Part shown: positions 1-9,486 of the stretch, piece after piece
Numbering within the stretch: the stretch's first letter is position 1
Layout: each line of letters opens with the position of its first letter
Made by a program: the position numbers and the translations under genes
Assembly: GCA_012862575.1 (NCBI GenBank)
Contig: BLSF01000002.1
Coordinates: forward strand, 124,001 to 188,000
Direction of reading: 5' to 3'
Source of the DNA: Parietichytrium sp. I65-24A
Lineage: Eukaryota > Sar > Bigyra > Thraustochytrida > Thraustochytriidae
DNA: 64,000 nucleotides
Notes under the pieces: generated by a model
Database searches by the model: none
What the model saw: only the letters and a program-made list of their open reading frames with translations
What the model was told of the DNA's origin: nothing

Positions 1-84
1 CAGCTGCGCGCCTTTCCTAAGATTTGGCACAAGTGCTCTGAATTCGCGAAGGACACGAAAGAGTTCTTCTTGACTGCGACCTGA
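1..84 (+). CDS. C-terminal end of an unidentified protein (5' partial)
   Basis: The first 27 codons of the window read open in frame 1 and end at TGA (82-84). The peptide has ordinary protein composition, with aromatic, charged and cysteine residues (it contains PKIWHKCSEFAKDTKEFFL), unlike the low-complexity translation of the following intergenic DNA. This suggests the tail of a plus-strand gene whose body lies before the window. No family can be recognised from 27 residues, and a chance open stretch cannot be excluded. Confidence 0.35.
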   Translation, partial: QLRAFPKIWHKCSEFAKDTKEFFLTAT

Positions 85-1958
85 CGTATACACTTCGTCT
101 CTGTGGTGCCATTGATGATATTGGGATGAGCATCAACAGCCAGCCTGAATCTCATCACGTTAATGCGGAATCAGTCTTTCGGGCCTTTCGGGGTCTTCAG
201 TGTCTTCAGTGTGGAACAAAACGATCGCGCCGCCCGAGTCGCCCAAAACCCACTCGCTTCATTAACGTTAAACACTGCAGTAAACCACTTCGGTTGATCC
301 CTTTACCCAGGCCAACTGAAGCATGCGAAGCACTATCTTGCCGCACACTTCACACAACGGCTGAAGACCAAATTGCTCATTCGCATTCGTTTTGGATCGC
401 GCACGAGACATGGCCGTTTTCTCTGTTCAAGCTGTTGGGGAGTGTATTCTATTCTATTGTACACCCACAATGCCCGCAATTCAAACTTTTATGTTCTAGT
501 AATTCAGGTATTTGCGTATCTTGGGACCATTTGAGAAAACGAAGAAAATTTGGCGTATCGATCATCTAGTATTTAAATTAGTATACGTCAAATTTCGAGA
601 CTTTTTTCGGTTTACACTTTTTATAATGATTCGCTAAGTAAGTGCGTATGCGACATAAGGGTGTTGTATACAGCGGCGTATGCGACCGATTGAAAATTAT
701 GGAAAATGGACATCGTTTTGCTATAGTATTCTCGAGCTGTTCAAGATTCAGTCCTGAGTTAAGGGACAACTAAAAAGTATTGTCTCTACTATGGTTTAGA
801 TTAACCAAACTGAAAGACCTGTGCTCCCGCGGTTTAAGAGGTAGGAAGGGTGCACGGCACCGATATTCTCGATTTTAGATTATATTCCAATTCATATGTG
901 TATATAAAAAAGTATTGATTCTCGAACACATCGTGAAGGAGGAATCGTTCTCTTGGGGGATTGGCTCGCAAGTAATACTAGTAATACCCTTTATCTGACT
1001 CTCATAAGTCAGTTAGTCACAATACCAACACAGCGCACACTGGGGCAACTTTCAGACCAGTACTGCTACGCGTAATCAGCAAAAGACCGTAGTATTGGTT
1101 TGCAGTGATCGCTATGATCGCGCATTTTTGTGGATTGCGCGAGTGACTTCTGCTCCGTCTTCAAGCGAACCATGTCGTCCAATTCGAATTAAATGGTCTC
1201 TCGCAATCTAAGATGCGCGGAACTTGAACGAAAGATTAAATTTGTAATGTTACTCAGAGATCAGCGGACACGTGGGCTTGCATCGTGGGCGAACATTTTC
1301 ATCCACATCGTTTCACTGGAAACCGAAATGCCAACTGTAAGACAAGTTTTGAACGGGTTCCTGATGATTTCTGCTTCGGATTTTCTGACAGTGGATGGAC
1401 TGTCGGGATCGCTGAGATCCAAAATATATCAAGATAACATCAGTCACAGCATGACTCGGATCGACTCAAAACTGAGAATTGGTATGAGCTTTCGTTTTAT
1501 TTTAGATTTAAAAACATGCTTCTTTCCAGTAAACTCTCAAGCCCTCGTCCTATCATCCTCGCAAGTTGCTGAGTGCTTTCACTTCGTGATACATATCATA
1601 TAAGCTTAGCAGCAGCAGTTCTACGGCACGTGTGCGTACCAGGCCCATGAAGAAGGCTAATCACGTTTTGTAGTGGGGTACACACCGCTGGCTTCGCTTT
1701 ACCGTGATTCAAGATTCGTCGCTATGCCTGGTACTACTGAGCTTGGAGTATCTCGCTATGACAGCTAGTGTACTAGCCTCTCGAATGGTCGTGTTTTGGA
1801 CTGGGCTAGTGCTCGTGGTGCTATCTACTAATACCCCCGCGCCACAGTGGCGGATGGGGGTAGGCTAGGAGGGGAAGGGGGAAAGAGAGAAACAAAGTCT
1901 TCAAAAGTAGAAGTTACAGCTGGATGTGGATGTGTACTCTCAGTACTTGGTACTCTTT

Positions 1959-1975
1959 GTACTCACTGTCAGTGC
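1959..1975 (-). promoter_or_regulatory. Copy of the 17-bp GTACTGACAGTGAGTAC palindrome (16/17)
   Basis: The plus strand reads GTACTCACTGTCAGTGC, one base away from the reverse complement of the consensus. The copy is about 500 bp upstream of the tetraspanin-like start codon, in GTAC-rich DNA. Similar copies occur only in other intergenic regions of this window. A protein-binding role is inference. Confidence 0.4.
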
Positions 1976-2225
1976 TACGTTTAGTAAACTTGCTTGTCTC
2001 TCCATCTCTGCAAGAACTTGGGAAACACAAGTACGTACCGTTACCAGTACCGGTAATCTGTGACTGATGCTCACAGTATCTCACAGTCAATGATAGTCCA
2101 TGATCAAGTGCTGACTTAGCTGACTTTGAGGTTTGGGCAGAGTGGCACATGGAGATTGGGAGATGCATTAACCTAGCTAGCGGGAGTGGGAGCAGTGATA
2201 AGTGATTACAAGGAAGGGGTGGCAC

Positions 2226-2249
2226 GTCGTAGCGTCGTAGCGTCGTAGC
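2226..2249 (+). repeat. Tandem repeat (GTCGTAGC)x3 in gene leader
   Basis: Three exact 8-bp units are followed by decayed ones to about 2285. The array lies about 230 bp before the start codon at 2482. It is one of several gene-specific short arrays found close to start codons in this window. Confidence 0.7.
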
Positions 2250-2481
2250 GTCTTAGAGTTGTAGAGTCGTAGAGCTCGTAGCTTTCGTGTGTGAGCATCG
2301 TGAGTGTGCGCTCGTTGTGAGGGGCGTCGTGCGACGAAGGGGCGGCAAAGCCGTTTTGTGATCGAGACGAAGAGAGCAGCAGCGGGCGAGCGGGCGAGCG
2401 GGCAGCCTGGCGGCAGTAAGGGAGGCAGTAAAGCACAGGTGCGATTGTTGTTCTGTCTGTTGGTGCGATTAGGGGGGAAAG

Positions 2482-3603
2482 ATGCCTTCGAATGACTTGT
2501 TTGAGGCGAAGGAGAATCGCGCCGCGGGGATGATGGCGCAGGGGATCCTCACGGTGGTGACTGGCGCTGTGGGCGTCGCCCTTGGCGCTGGGTTCTTCTC
2601 AAAGATGGATGTGCTCAATGCTCTCGCGGGGTCCTGGGCAGCTGGTGGAGGCGGCTCCAGCAGCCTGGCGATCACGTTGATGATGGGCGCCATTATCTGT
2701 GCAGGGGTGTCCATCTTATTCGGCTGCTTGAGCATCGCTTCCAGCGTACTGAACAACAGGGTTTTGGCGGCGGTGAGCCTCTCCCTTCTCTTCATTGTCT
2801 CTGCTGTGGAGCTTACTGGCGGGCTTTTCTACACCCAGCTCGTGTCAAGATCCTACTCTGTGTTGCGGCCGGATGACCTCGGCATCGACATGGACGATGA
2901 GCAGATCGCTATGAATGACTTGGGGGTCGCTGTGCACTCTCGTTGCTGCTACGATGTGTACGGATCATCCAACGACGCTGTCATACAAGAGATCGTTACA
3001 AATACCCAGCCGCCAGTGGATACATGCCCCATAACCGAGGACTGCTTGGAAGGTCTCCCTACGGAAGTCACAAGCTACCTCACTACAGAGCTCGCCCAGG
3101 CTCTCTGTGCTTGTTATCACGATGGTGTTTACAACAAAATTGAAAATTATGTGGTCGCCAACGGAGTGTGTGATGTCCTCGTTTCTGCAAGGACTGAAAT
3201 CCCTGCGGACGTTTACATTCCAACGACTCAAGTTGGCTTCAGCAGCATCATCGGCAAGGTCAGCGACGATTACGAGCAATACCTTCCAGTGCCATCCATT
3301 GCAATGGCTGGCCAGGTTGCTCCACGCGACCCCGCTTCGGTTAACGGCGATTGGGCACCTGCTTCAAGCGGGGAGGTAGGCTGGGGCTGCGGTCTTGGCT
3401 ACGTGAAAGGAATTCTCTGGGCTCAGAATCTTTACTTGGAAAGCGCTGGAGGCACCGCAAGTATTGTGCTGATGAGCTGCGCGGGTGTACAAATCCTCAG
3501 CATTCTCTTTACCCTTGCATATTGGGCGATGGGCGGTGGAAACCAAGATGATGGATGGGTCGACTATGAGGGCGGCGTGGTTAGCCCAAAGGTGAAATTT
3601 TAG
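2482..3603 (+). CDS. Tetraspanin-like four-pass membrane protein
   Basis: This 373-residue protein has four hydrophobic segments at about 16-39, 61-90, 94-119 and 325-350. The spacing is that of tetraspanins: a short first loop, two adjacent helices, then one large extracytoplasmic loop (about 120-320) before the last helix. The loop opens with a CC pair (C155-C156) and carries many further cysteines, reminiscent of the disulphide-bonded large loop of tetraspanins, although the exact CCG motif is absent. Tetraspanins organise membrane microdomains and partner receptors at the cell surface or endosomes. The ATG at 2482 is the first in frame. The gene converges on GLE1, 290 bp downstream. Assignment to the family rests on topology and the CC pair, not on a clear sequence match. 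Confidence 0.65.
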   Translation: MPSNDLFEAKENRAAGMMAQGILTVVTGAVGVALGAGFFSKMDVLNALAGSWAAGGGGSSSLAITLMMGAIICAGVSILFGCLSIASSVLNNRVLAAVSLSLLFIVSAVELTGGLFYTQLVSRSYSVLRPDDLGIDMDDEQIAMNDLGVAVHSRCCYDVYGSSNDAVIQEIVTNTQPPVDTCPITEDCLEGLPTEVTSYLTTELAQALCACYHDGVYNKIENYVVANGVCDVLVSARTEIPADVYIPTTQVGFSSIIGKVSDDYEQYLPVPSIAMAGQVAPRDPASVNGDWAPASSGEVGWGCGLGYVKGILWAQNLYLESAGGTASIVLMSCAGVQILSILFTLAYWAMGGGNQDDGWVDYEGGVVSPKVKF

Positions 3604-3893
3604 ATTTGCTTCACGCCAAAGTGTGATGTTGGTCCAAGTCTGCATCTGTATCGATTGTGACAGCTTCGGCTGTCGAGGAAGCCCGTCTGAATTCGGGAGG
3701 GCAAATACTTTTTTTTTAAAATTCAAAATGAATGTTCCTGTTTGCTAATCTATTCGTCTCCTCAGACCCTCGCCGGTTTTGAGCACCAGATTGCGACTCC
3801 TTGAAACCAAGAGTCTCTAGTTCGATCAAATCGTACAATATCAACACCCATTTACTGTGATCTTGGAGGGCTAACGAAACGTAAACGCGAGTT

Positions 3894-5414
3894 TTAGTCG
3901 GCGTTGGCTGTGACTTCTAATACAAGCTGTCTGGCATCTTCTCCGTCGCGGCCAGGCTTCGGAAACTTGCCAGAATGTGATTTTACTACGTTTTGAATGT
4001 ATTGTTCGTATGCCACCATTCGATCCACGTCATTGTCCTCTTGCTTCACATCGAAATTGCCTTGATCCTTGCAGGACTTTACAAATTCAGCAGACGCCAG
4101 CAGTTTGGCGAGCTTTGCAGTCTGCTGCTCGCTGTGACGAGAAAGTTCGTATCCGCTGGCGGCAATAAACGCTTGCAAGAGGTACGGCGTCCACCGTGAT
4201 GGCTTGTGGTTTATCGTTAAAGCCATCCATCGCCACGCTTCCACAACTCCGCCAGTGCTACAAGGGTGCTTACTCCCAGCCGGTATCAAATTGAAAGGCT
4301 CGCGCGATAGCATTTGGACGGAAGATTGATATACACCCGCCAGAAATCCAACGTGGGCCTGCATGCGTCCGATATAATCGGCGTTCGTCTCCTGCGCCAG
4401 GTATCCCATGGAAGCGCGCAAACTTTCTCTGGTCGCGTCCGGTCCCTGGTCTTTAACGATTGCTTCTCGCAAGCCTGGGACTGCGTACGGGCAGCTAGAG
4501 CACATGAGCTGCATGAAAACTTCGAAAAATCCGTCGAAGTTGACGCTGAGAGCGACCACGAGATACACCAAAGCAAACTTTGTTTCCCCATTCTTGATCG
4601 AGTCCGGCGCGGTGTTGGTAGTTCCAAACTTAAGAATACTCTCCGCAACCACATGCATACCTAGATCCATGAGGTCCGGCTTGTTGGCAGCGCTCAAGTT
4701 GGCCAAGAACTTGCCTGCGCCACTCGTGCTGTTGTTCCCGTGGTACCCGGTGAGCATGGACTTGACATTCTCCCCCGTCATCTGGATCATCATCCTGCAC
4801 CCGTTCACTAGTTTCCTGTACCGCTTGTAAAACGCATCCACTTGTCCTCGGCGCGCTTCGCACTTTGCCCTCCTCTCCATGCCTATCTCTATCAGGCTCC
4901 TCGCCGAACGCTGCTCCCCTTCGGGCCCCTGCCCCTGCACAGTCCCTTGCTCCTTGACTCCATCTTCGCCCGCAGCTTGCGCGGCTTGCGCCTCCTTCTG
5001 TTTCTGCACCTCCAACCTTTTCATCTCCTGCTCCTTCTCCTGCTGCTGCTGCTCCTGCTCCCGCTGTCGTCTCGCCCGCTCCTCCTGCGCCGCCCGCTCC
5101 TCCTCCTCCTTTCGCCTCCGCGCGTCCTCTTCCGCCTGCTTCCTCCGCGCCATCTCCGCTTCTGCCTCCGCTTCCAGATGATTCTTGCGCATCACCTGCA
5201 TCTTGAGCTCCGCCAGTCGCTTCTCAAGCTGCGCGCTCATCGCCCGCGCCGCCTCGCGCGCTTCTCCCACCTCATCCACCGCCGCCATCCCCATCCCCAT
5301 CGCCATCGCATCCACCGAGCCCGAGGAGCGCACCAGCAGACCTGGCCCCAGCTCCACGGCGCGGTACTTGCGCGCGCTGGCGGCTGACCACGCCCGCCGC
5401 TGAAGCTCGTCCAT
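3894..5414 (-). CDS. GLE1: GLE1-like mRNA export factor
   Basis: The 506-residue protein begins at the ATG at 5412-5414. In-frame sequence upstream is a translated repeat (caaatacgc units) and is not used. Residues about 70-160 form a highly charged coiled coil rich in E, R, K and Q. The C-terminal half is a helical repeat region with the GLE1 pattern: a conserved KFALVYLVVALSVNF helix, a CPYAVPGLREAI segment, an MGYLAQETNADYIGRMQAHV segment, and GGVVEAWRWMALTIN near the end. GLE1 sits at the cytoplasmic face of the nuclear pore and, with inositol hexakisphosphate, activates the DEAD-box ATPase DBP5 to release exported mRNPs. The length matches the yeast family member. The gene converges on the tetraspanin-like gene. 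Confidence 0.8.
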   Translation of the reverse strand: MDELQRRAWSAASARKYRAVELGPGLLVRSSGSVDAMAMGMGMAAVDEVGEAREAARAMSAQLEKRLAELKMQVMRKNHLEAEAEAEMARRKQAEEDARRRKEEEERAAQEERARRQREQEQQQQEKEQEMKRLEVQKQKEAQAAQAAGEDGVKEQGTVQGQGPEGEQRSARSLIEIGMERRAKCEARRGQVDAFYKRYRKLVNGCRMMIQMTGENVKSMLTGYHGNNSTSGAGKFLANLSAANKPDLMDLGMHVVAESILKFGTTNTAPDSIKNGETKFALVYLVVALSVNFDGFFEVFMQLMCSSCPYAVPGLREAIVKDQGPDATRESLRASMGYLAQETNADYIGRMQAHVGFLAGVYQSSVQMLSREPFNLIPAGSKHPCSTGGVVEAWRWMALTINHKPSRWTPYLLQAFIAASGYELSRHSEQQTAKLAKLLASAEFVKSCKDQGNFDVKQEDNDVDRMVAYEQYIQNVVKSHSGKFPKPGRDGEDARQLVLEVTANAD

Positions 5415-5948
5415 CCCCGGACACCGCGCGCCAATACCCCAATACGCAAATACGCCAATACGCAAATACGACAATGCGACAAAGCGACAATCGGCACCTG
5501 CGGATGCCGCGCCTCGCTCCAGATTCGCGACGCCAACTGAAGGACAATGAACTAACTTAGTTAGCTCTCGGCGCCAACGTTGAAGTCCAAGATAGTTCAA
5601 GTCCAAGTCGACGTTGAGGTTAACGTTAACGTCGAGGTCGAAACGGGAGTCGGCTGTGCGTGGGAAAGCGGGTTAGCAGGTAAGCAGGCAGGGGAAAAAA
5701 GAAAAGAGCGGTGTTGGTTATTGGTTATTGTTGGTTGGAGGCTGTGAATGTAGGTTTGTTTAGATCATGAGAAGGCGATAGAGTAGCGTGAATGGTCTGG
5801 TCTGCGAGCGTGTGGGAAGAGCGAGGTGGTGGTGGTGGGCTGGGTTTGTTTCTGCGTTTGCGTAGGTGTACAAGGCGAAAGTGGACGGGCAAATCGAGGA
5901 ACGCAGGGTGGGGAGCGCAGCAGCGAAGAAGGTCTTGGACTGGGATGG
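5415..5948. other. Intergenic region between GLE1 and the PP2C gene
   Basis: About 530 bp between two minus-strand genes. Positions 5442-5493 hold an imperfect repeat of caatacgcaaatacgc units immediately upstream of the GLE1 start, and 5580-5645 holds AACGTY-rich repeats (cgttgaggttaacgtt). The rest is GT-rich. No gene was recognised. Confidence 0.6.
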
Positions 5949-6953
5949 TCAGGAGATAGATCGCAGAGCGGGCGACTGCAGCCAGACCACAATGCAGGAG
6001 ACGTTGTCCACAGAGCCGCTGCGCAGAGCCTCCTCGACGAGGAAGCGGGACATGTTCTTGCGGAGGAAGATGTCCTCGCCGATGGAGCCTTTATCGGCGC
6101 GCAGCACCTGCAGCACAAAGTCCACTGCCTCCTGGCTGGACAGCTCGTCCCAGAGGCCGTCCGAGGCGAGGATGACAAAGTCGTCGCGGTCGTGGTCGCG
6201 CACAAAGTAGCGCACATCCGCCTCGTGCGAGATCAGGTCAAGCTGGTCCTTGTCCCCGAACGCCCGTGACACAGCCAGGTTGTTGTTGATTCGATAGACC
6301 CCCATACCACGGATAGGCTGCTGGTCGGGGCCAGTGTAGCCGTGCCACTTGACGTGCCCCCCGGCAGCTTCGATTCGCTTGCGCTCCTCGCTCGTGTACG
6401 GTTTGTGGTCGGTGGTGATGTCCAGCGCGTGGCCACCTCGGCATAAGACTGCGCGCGAATCGCCAAGATTCGCGGTCCACAGCTTGTCTTTGTCAACGAA
6501 GAGGGTCACAGCCGTGGACCCCTGCTTGTCGAAGGTCTTTTCCGCGAGTATGTTGTCGGACACCAGCTGAAACGTTCGCAGGAACGACGCCGCCGGGTCC
6601 CGCGTTCGCTCCATCTCCGCGCGGAACGTCGGGTACAGGTGGTCGCGCAGGAACTCCGACACCTTTGCCCCGCGATGGCCGTCGTACACCGCGAAAAAAG
6701 CCTGCTCCATGCTCACAAACCACGTGTCCTCCATGCGCTCGCGGAGCCCTGACGATCCGTACGCCGAGCTCGCCTCCCACGCATCCCTTCCGCTGCCGCG
6801 CCGCCAGAGCGAGGGCATCGAGTACGCTACATGCTCGCCGCGACCTGCTTTCGCTCCCGTTCCAAACCCGGTGCCCACAGCTGTCGCCGTCGCGACGCCG
6901 ACGGCGCTAAGGCACGCCAGCGACCTGTACAGTCCAGTTACTCGTTTCGCCAT
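5949..6953 (-). CDS. PP2C-type (PPM) serine/threonine phosphatase
   Basis: A 334-residue, metal-dependent protein phosphatase that removes phosphate from Ser/Thr. The PPM motifs occur in order: RERMEDTW (E75-D76), VYDGHRGAKVSEF (metal-binding D91-G92), GSTAVTLFV, LGDSRAVL, VSRAFGD, LASDGLWD and SVDNVSCIVV near the C-terminus. The metal-binding aspartates are all present, so it should be active. The first 45 residues are Gly/Ala-rich with a hydrophobic stretch (8-34) and few acids. This could be an organelle-targeting or membrane-anchor segment, but it is not decisive. The start is the ATG at 6951-6953. The gene lies between two minus-strand genes, 533 bp from GLE1. Confidence 0.92.
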   Translation of the reverse strand: MAKRVTGLYRSLACLSAVGVATATAVGTGFGTGAKAGRGEHVAYSMPSLWRRGSGRDAWEASSAYGSSGLRERMEDTWFVSMEQAFFAVYDGHRGAKVSEFLRDHLYPTFRAEMERTRDPAASFLRTFQLVSDNILAEKTFDKQGSTAVTLFVDKDKLWTANLGDSRAVLCRGGHALDITTDHKPYTSEERKRIEAAGGHVKWHGYTGPDQQPIRGMGVYRINNNLAVSRAFGDKDQLDLISHEADVRYFVRDHDRDDFVILASDGLWDELSSQEAVDFVLQVLRADKGSIGEDIFLRKNMSRFLVEEALRSGSVDNVSCIVVWLQSPALRSIS

Positions 6954-7290
6954 CTAGCGAAATGGCCGCACAGTATCCCGGGCATGCGCGCGTACGCGCC
7001 AAGTGCCGTCTGGTACGAGTACCTATCTCAAGTTTAGCAATGCGTCACTGGCTAAGATGTGGTGTGTACTCGCTACTCGCCATACTCGCCTAGGTCTGGG
7101 AGATCTGGGAGTCTTCTTGTTCAGAGAATGAAGGAATGACAAGGTGGAAAAGGCTGGAAGATCGAAACCCAGGGACGGGTGCAACGAACAGATCGGTTGA
7201 TTCCCGCTCAACTTGCAGGTTAAAAGCTCAATGAATCTATCGTTTTGTTTTGTTTTGTTTTAAGACAAGAATGGGTGATTGGAGGGGGTT
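6954..7290. other. Intergenic region upstream of the PP2C gene
   Basis: About 340 bp with GTAC-containing words near 7010-7030 and 7055 and a TTTTG repeat at 7245-7261 close to the 3' end of the next gene. No gene was seen. Confidence 0.5.
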
Positions 7291-8538
7291 CTAATACACC
7301 CCGTCATCACCTACGCTTCCGTTGTCGCTCTCGTCCATGTCGCTATCTGGTTCGTAAGGGTTTCTGGCCGCCCAAGGGTTTGGAGCTTGTACTGCCTTAC
7401 AATTGAAGCCTCCCTCGCATAAATCGTTGTCATCGTCGTCAGAATCGCCTGCTATTCCCATACCGTCTTCTTCTTCTTCCGGATAGTCGTTGTACATATA
7501 ATTCTCGTCGTCCTCGTTCTCCAAATCAGACGAGCGCACGGACGCCGCGTCGTCTTGCTCACCAACGAGGTCGAGCTCTGTCCCTATAAGACCGTCCAAG
7601 TCGAGCTCAAAGCTCTGCAAAACGGCCTCTTGCCACGCACTGGGCGATCCTTCTGAGGCCCACACACCTTCCAGACCAGCTGCAGCTGCTGCCTGCCCTT
7701 GGCCGGCCCACTCTTTCTCCCCGCTCACCACGTATGTATCGTACTCGTACGTCTCCGCGGTCTCAAGAAGTGCGATCACCTGCGCTTTGAGGCCGTCGAG
7801 GCCGGGGGTTTCCATGGGCAACCGCGATGCAACCCTGCTGCGCGCGTCCGTGCCCGACCAGTCGACCACCCCCGCATCGGCGCCCCGCTCGAGCAGCGTG
7901 GAAATAAGCCTCACATCGCAGAAACTGCAAGCTGCCATGAGCGGCGTCACGCCGTCCACCGCCCTCTGAAAGTTGACATCCTTGGTCTTGTCCCTATTTA
8001 TCGCGGCGCGTAGTGGACCGAGGTCGCCCGTTGCCACTGCATGCCAGACCGCAAAGTCCATCTCTGCGTCCCCGGCAACGTCTGCCTTTCTCTGAGAGAT
8101 CTCTCCGGACGCTCCCACCTCGAGCTCCACCACCACCTTGCGTTTCTTCCGTCGTCCGTCCCGCGCGACCCCACCTTGGTCTGCAATCCCGCTTTCTCCA
8201 TTCCCATTCTCCCCGTTCGCGGACTCGTCCGGCGCCGCTCGCTTCTCGCACACAAGCAGGACCCTGGTCCCCGTGGACTGCGTTCGCCTTGACTTTGTGG
8301 GGTCAACTGACTCGGACGACCCTGTCGCGTTGGCGTCGTTCGCACTGGGTTTCTTGCGTTCGTTAGGCGTGTCGAGCGTGAGTTTCTGGACGGCGCTGCC
8401 GAGTTCTTGCCCGGCACTCCCTGAACGCAGCTTCTTCCTTGCAGCGGGAAGAAGAAGCACGGAAGGCGCGGAGGCATCGCGCTTGCGCTTCACGCGGACT
8501 ACGAGGCCCGCAGCACAGGCCGATGATGTGTCGGCCAT
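7291..8538 (-). CDS. IWR1/SLC7A6OS-like protein with inserted ankyrin repeats
   Basis: The protein has 415 residues from the ATG at 8536-8538; the frame extends further upstream only through a GTG. The N-terminus has the IWR1-family opening RVKRKRDASAPSVLLL, followed by a basic stretch and RVLLVCEKR. The C-terminal half has the family's YEYDTYVV segment and the acidic NYMYNDYPEEEEDG motif, like the animal homolog's NNWRNEYPEEE, then an acidic tail with YEPDSDMD. Between these, about residues 180-280, lie one or two ankyrin units with DGVTPLMAA and LLERGADAGVVDWSG. IWR1 proteins bind assembled RNA polymerase II and carry it into the nucleus. The ankyrin insertion is not part of the yeast or animal family members I know. 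The match is to short motifs, so identity is moderately supported. Confidence 0.62.
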   Translation of the reverse strand: MADTSSACAAGLVVRVKRKRDASAPSVLLLPAARKKLRSGSAGQELGSAVQKLTLDTPNERKKPSANDANATGSSESVDPTKSRRTQSTGTRVLLVCEKRAAPDESANGENGNGESGIADQGGVARDGRRKKRKVVVELEVGASGEISQRKADVAGDAEMDFAVWHAVATGDLGPLRAAINRDKTKDVNFQRAVDGVTPLMAACSFCDVRLISTLLERGADAGVVDWSGTDARSRVASRLPMETPGLDGLKAQVIALLETAETYEYDTYVVSGEKEWAGQGQAAAAAGLEGVWASEGSPSAWQEAVLQSFELDLDGLIGTELDLVGEQDDAASVRSSDLENEDDENYMYNDYPEEEEDGMGIAGDSDDDDNDLCEGGFNCKAVQAPNPWAARNPYEPDSDMDESDNGSVGDDGVY

Positions 8539-9486
8539 GGCCGCTGCGCGATCCGGTTGACTCGGTTTGGGCGCAGAATTCACTTACTCTCAGCTCTCAG
8601 CTCTCAGCTACGACTCACACTGCGAGATGGATTCTTATCCTTCGAGATCGGTTCCTTTCACTTGCCTCGTCGTTCGCTGGCGCCAAGTGTATGCAGATCC
8701 TGATCTGGTTGCGTTCCAATGCAGAATGCAGGTTTCAAAATTCAACAAATTTCAATAAATGAAGGTGTGTAACCAATCCGTGCTTTGCGGTGAGTCAAGT
8801 ATAGAACGTCTAACTGTTATACGGTGAACCAGTAATAGTATGTATGTGCTTGCGATGTGGAAAGCTCAAACAGTCCGCGCGTACACATTTCCTTCTACTA
8901 ATACTACCTACCACCCTCCTCTACGATCACACTCCTCCCCATTCGGCTAACTACTAACTACTACACTTCTGGGTTCCGGGGCGAGAGTTGGGTTCTTGAA
9001 CAAAGAACCCCGTAGTCTAGCACTGACCTATCTCGCCTCTACAGCCTTATCCTAATCAAATCTTCAAGTACTTGTTACTCAGTACCCCCAACTCGTCGTG
9101 GTTTCAGTAACACTGATACTGGAGTACTATTAATACCCTGACCAGGAGTAATACCTTGGTACAAAGTTTTAACGATTCCTATAAGCAGCTACATGGAAGT
9201 AGCCGTTTGGAGAATGTTAGCCGTATTTTATTATTGTATTGTAACGCACAGTCGAAAAGAGCGACGGAAGAGAAAAAGCGCGACGAAGAGAGGAGCCTGA
9301 GTGTACAGAAGAGTGCGCAAGCTGTCGGAGCATACGTATGCTCTTGAGAGAGCGGTGCTGAGCTCGGAACGTGTGGTTGTTGTTCGTTATTCGTCATTCG
9401 TCATTCGTCATTCGTTACTCGTTACCGTGTGAGGCGGCAAGGTGTGGAGAAGCGGGAGGAGCTCGACTGCTCGAGTCGGTGAAACG
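8539..9486. other. Divergent promoter region, IWR1-like / ABI-like
   Basis: About 950 bp between divergent genes. It contains GTAC/TACTAATAC-rich sequence (8890-9160) and, right before the plus-strand gene, three CGTCATT units. No coding capacity was recognised. Confidence 0.5.
9385..9424 (+). repeat. Tandem repeat of TTCGTCA units in the ABI-like gene leader
   Basis: Near-exact 7-bp units (ATTCGTC, three to four copies with flanking variants GTTATTC and GTTACTC) lie 65-100 bp upstream of the start codon at 9487. Confidence 0.65.

Larger units (their letters stand above)
85..2481. other. Gene-poor region upstream of the tetraspanin-like gene
   Basis: Two ATG-started open stretches lie here (126-569, 147 codons; 1193-1603, 136 codons). 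Neither shows a recognisable domain, membrane segment or signal peptide, so neither is called a gene. From about 1930 the DNA becomes rich in GTAC words and holds one copy of the 17-bp palindrome (1959-1975). An 8-bp unit, GTCGTAGC, is repeated three times at 2226-2249, and a GGGCGAGC repeat lies near 2391-2410, both just before the next start codon. Confidence 0.5.

Noticed and set aside
5415-5606. 64-residue N-terminal extension of GLE1
   Set aside because: It reads through a caaatacgc tandem repeat and has a non-protein-like composition; the ATG at 5414 is a better start.
9442-9486. Longer ABI-like protein beginning at 9442
   Set aside because: The start would be GTG, unusual for a eukaryotic nuclear gene; the ATG at 9487 lies in the same frame. 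The same reasoning removed GTG or TTG extensions of the IWR1-like, GT4-type, importin alpha, acid phosphatase, F-box/RCC1, BNR, 5-phosphatase-like, TAF11 and two-domain glycosyltransferase genes.
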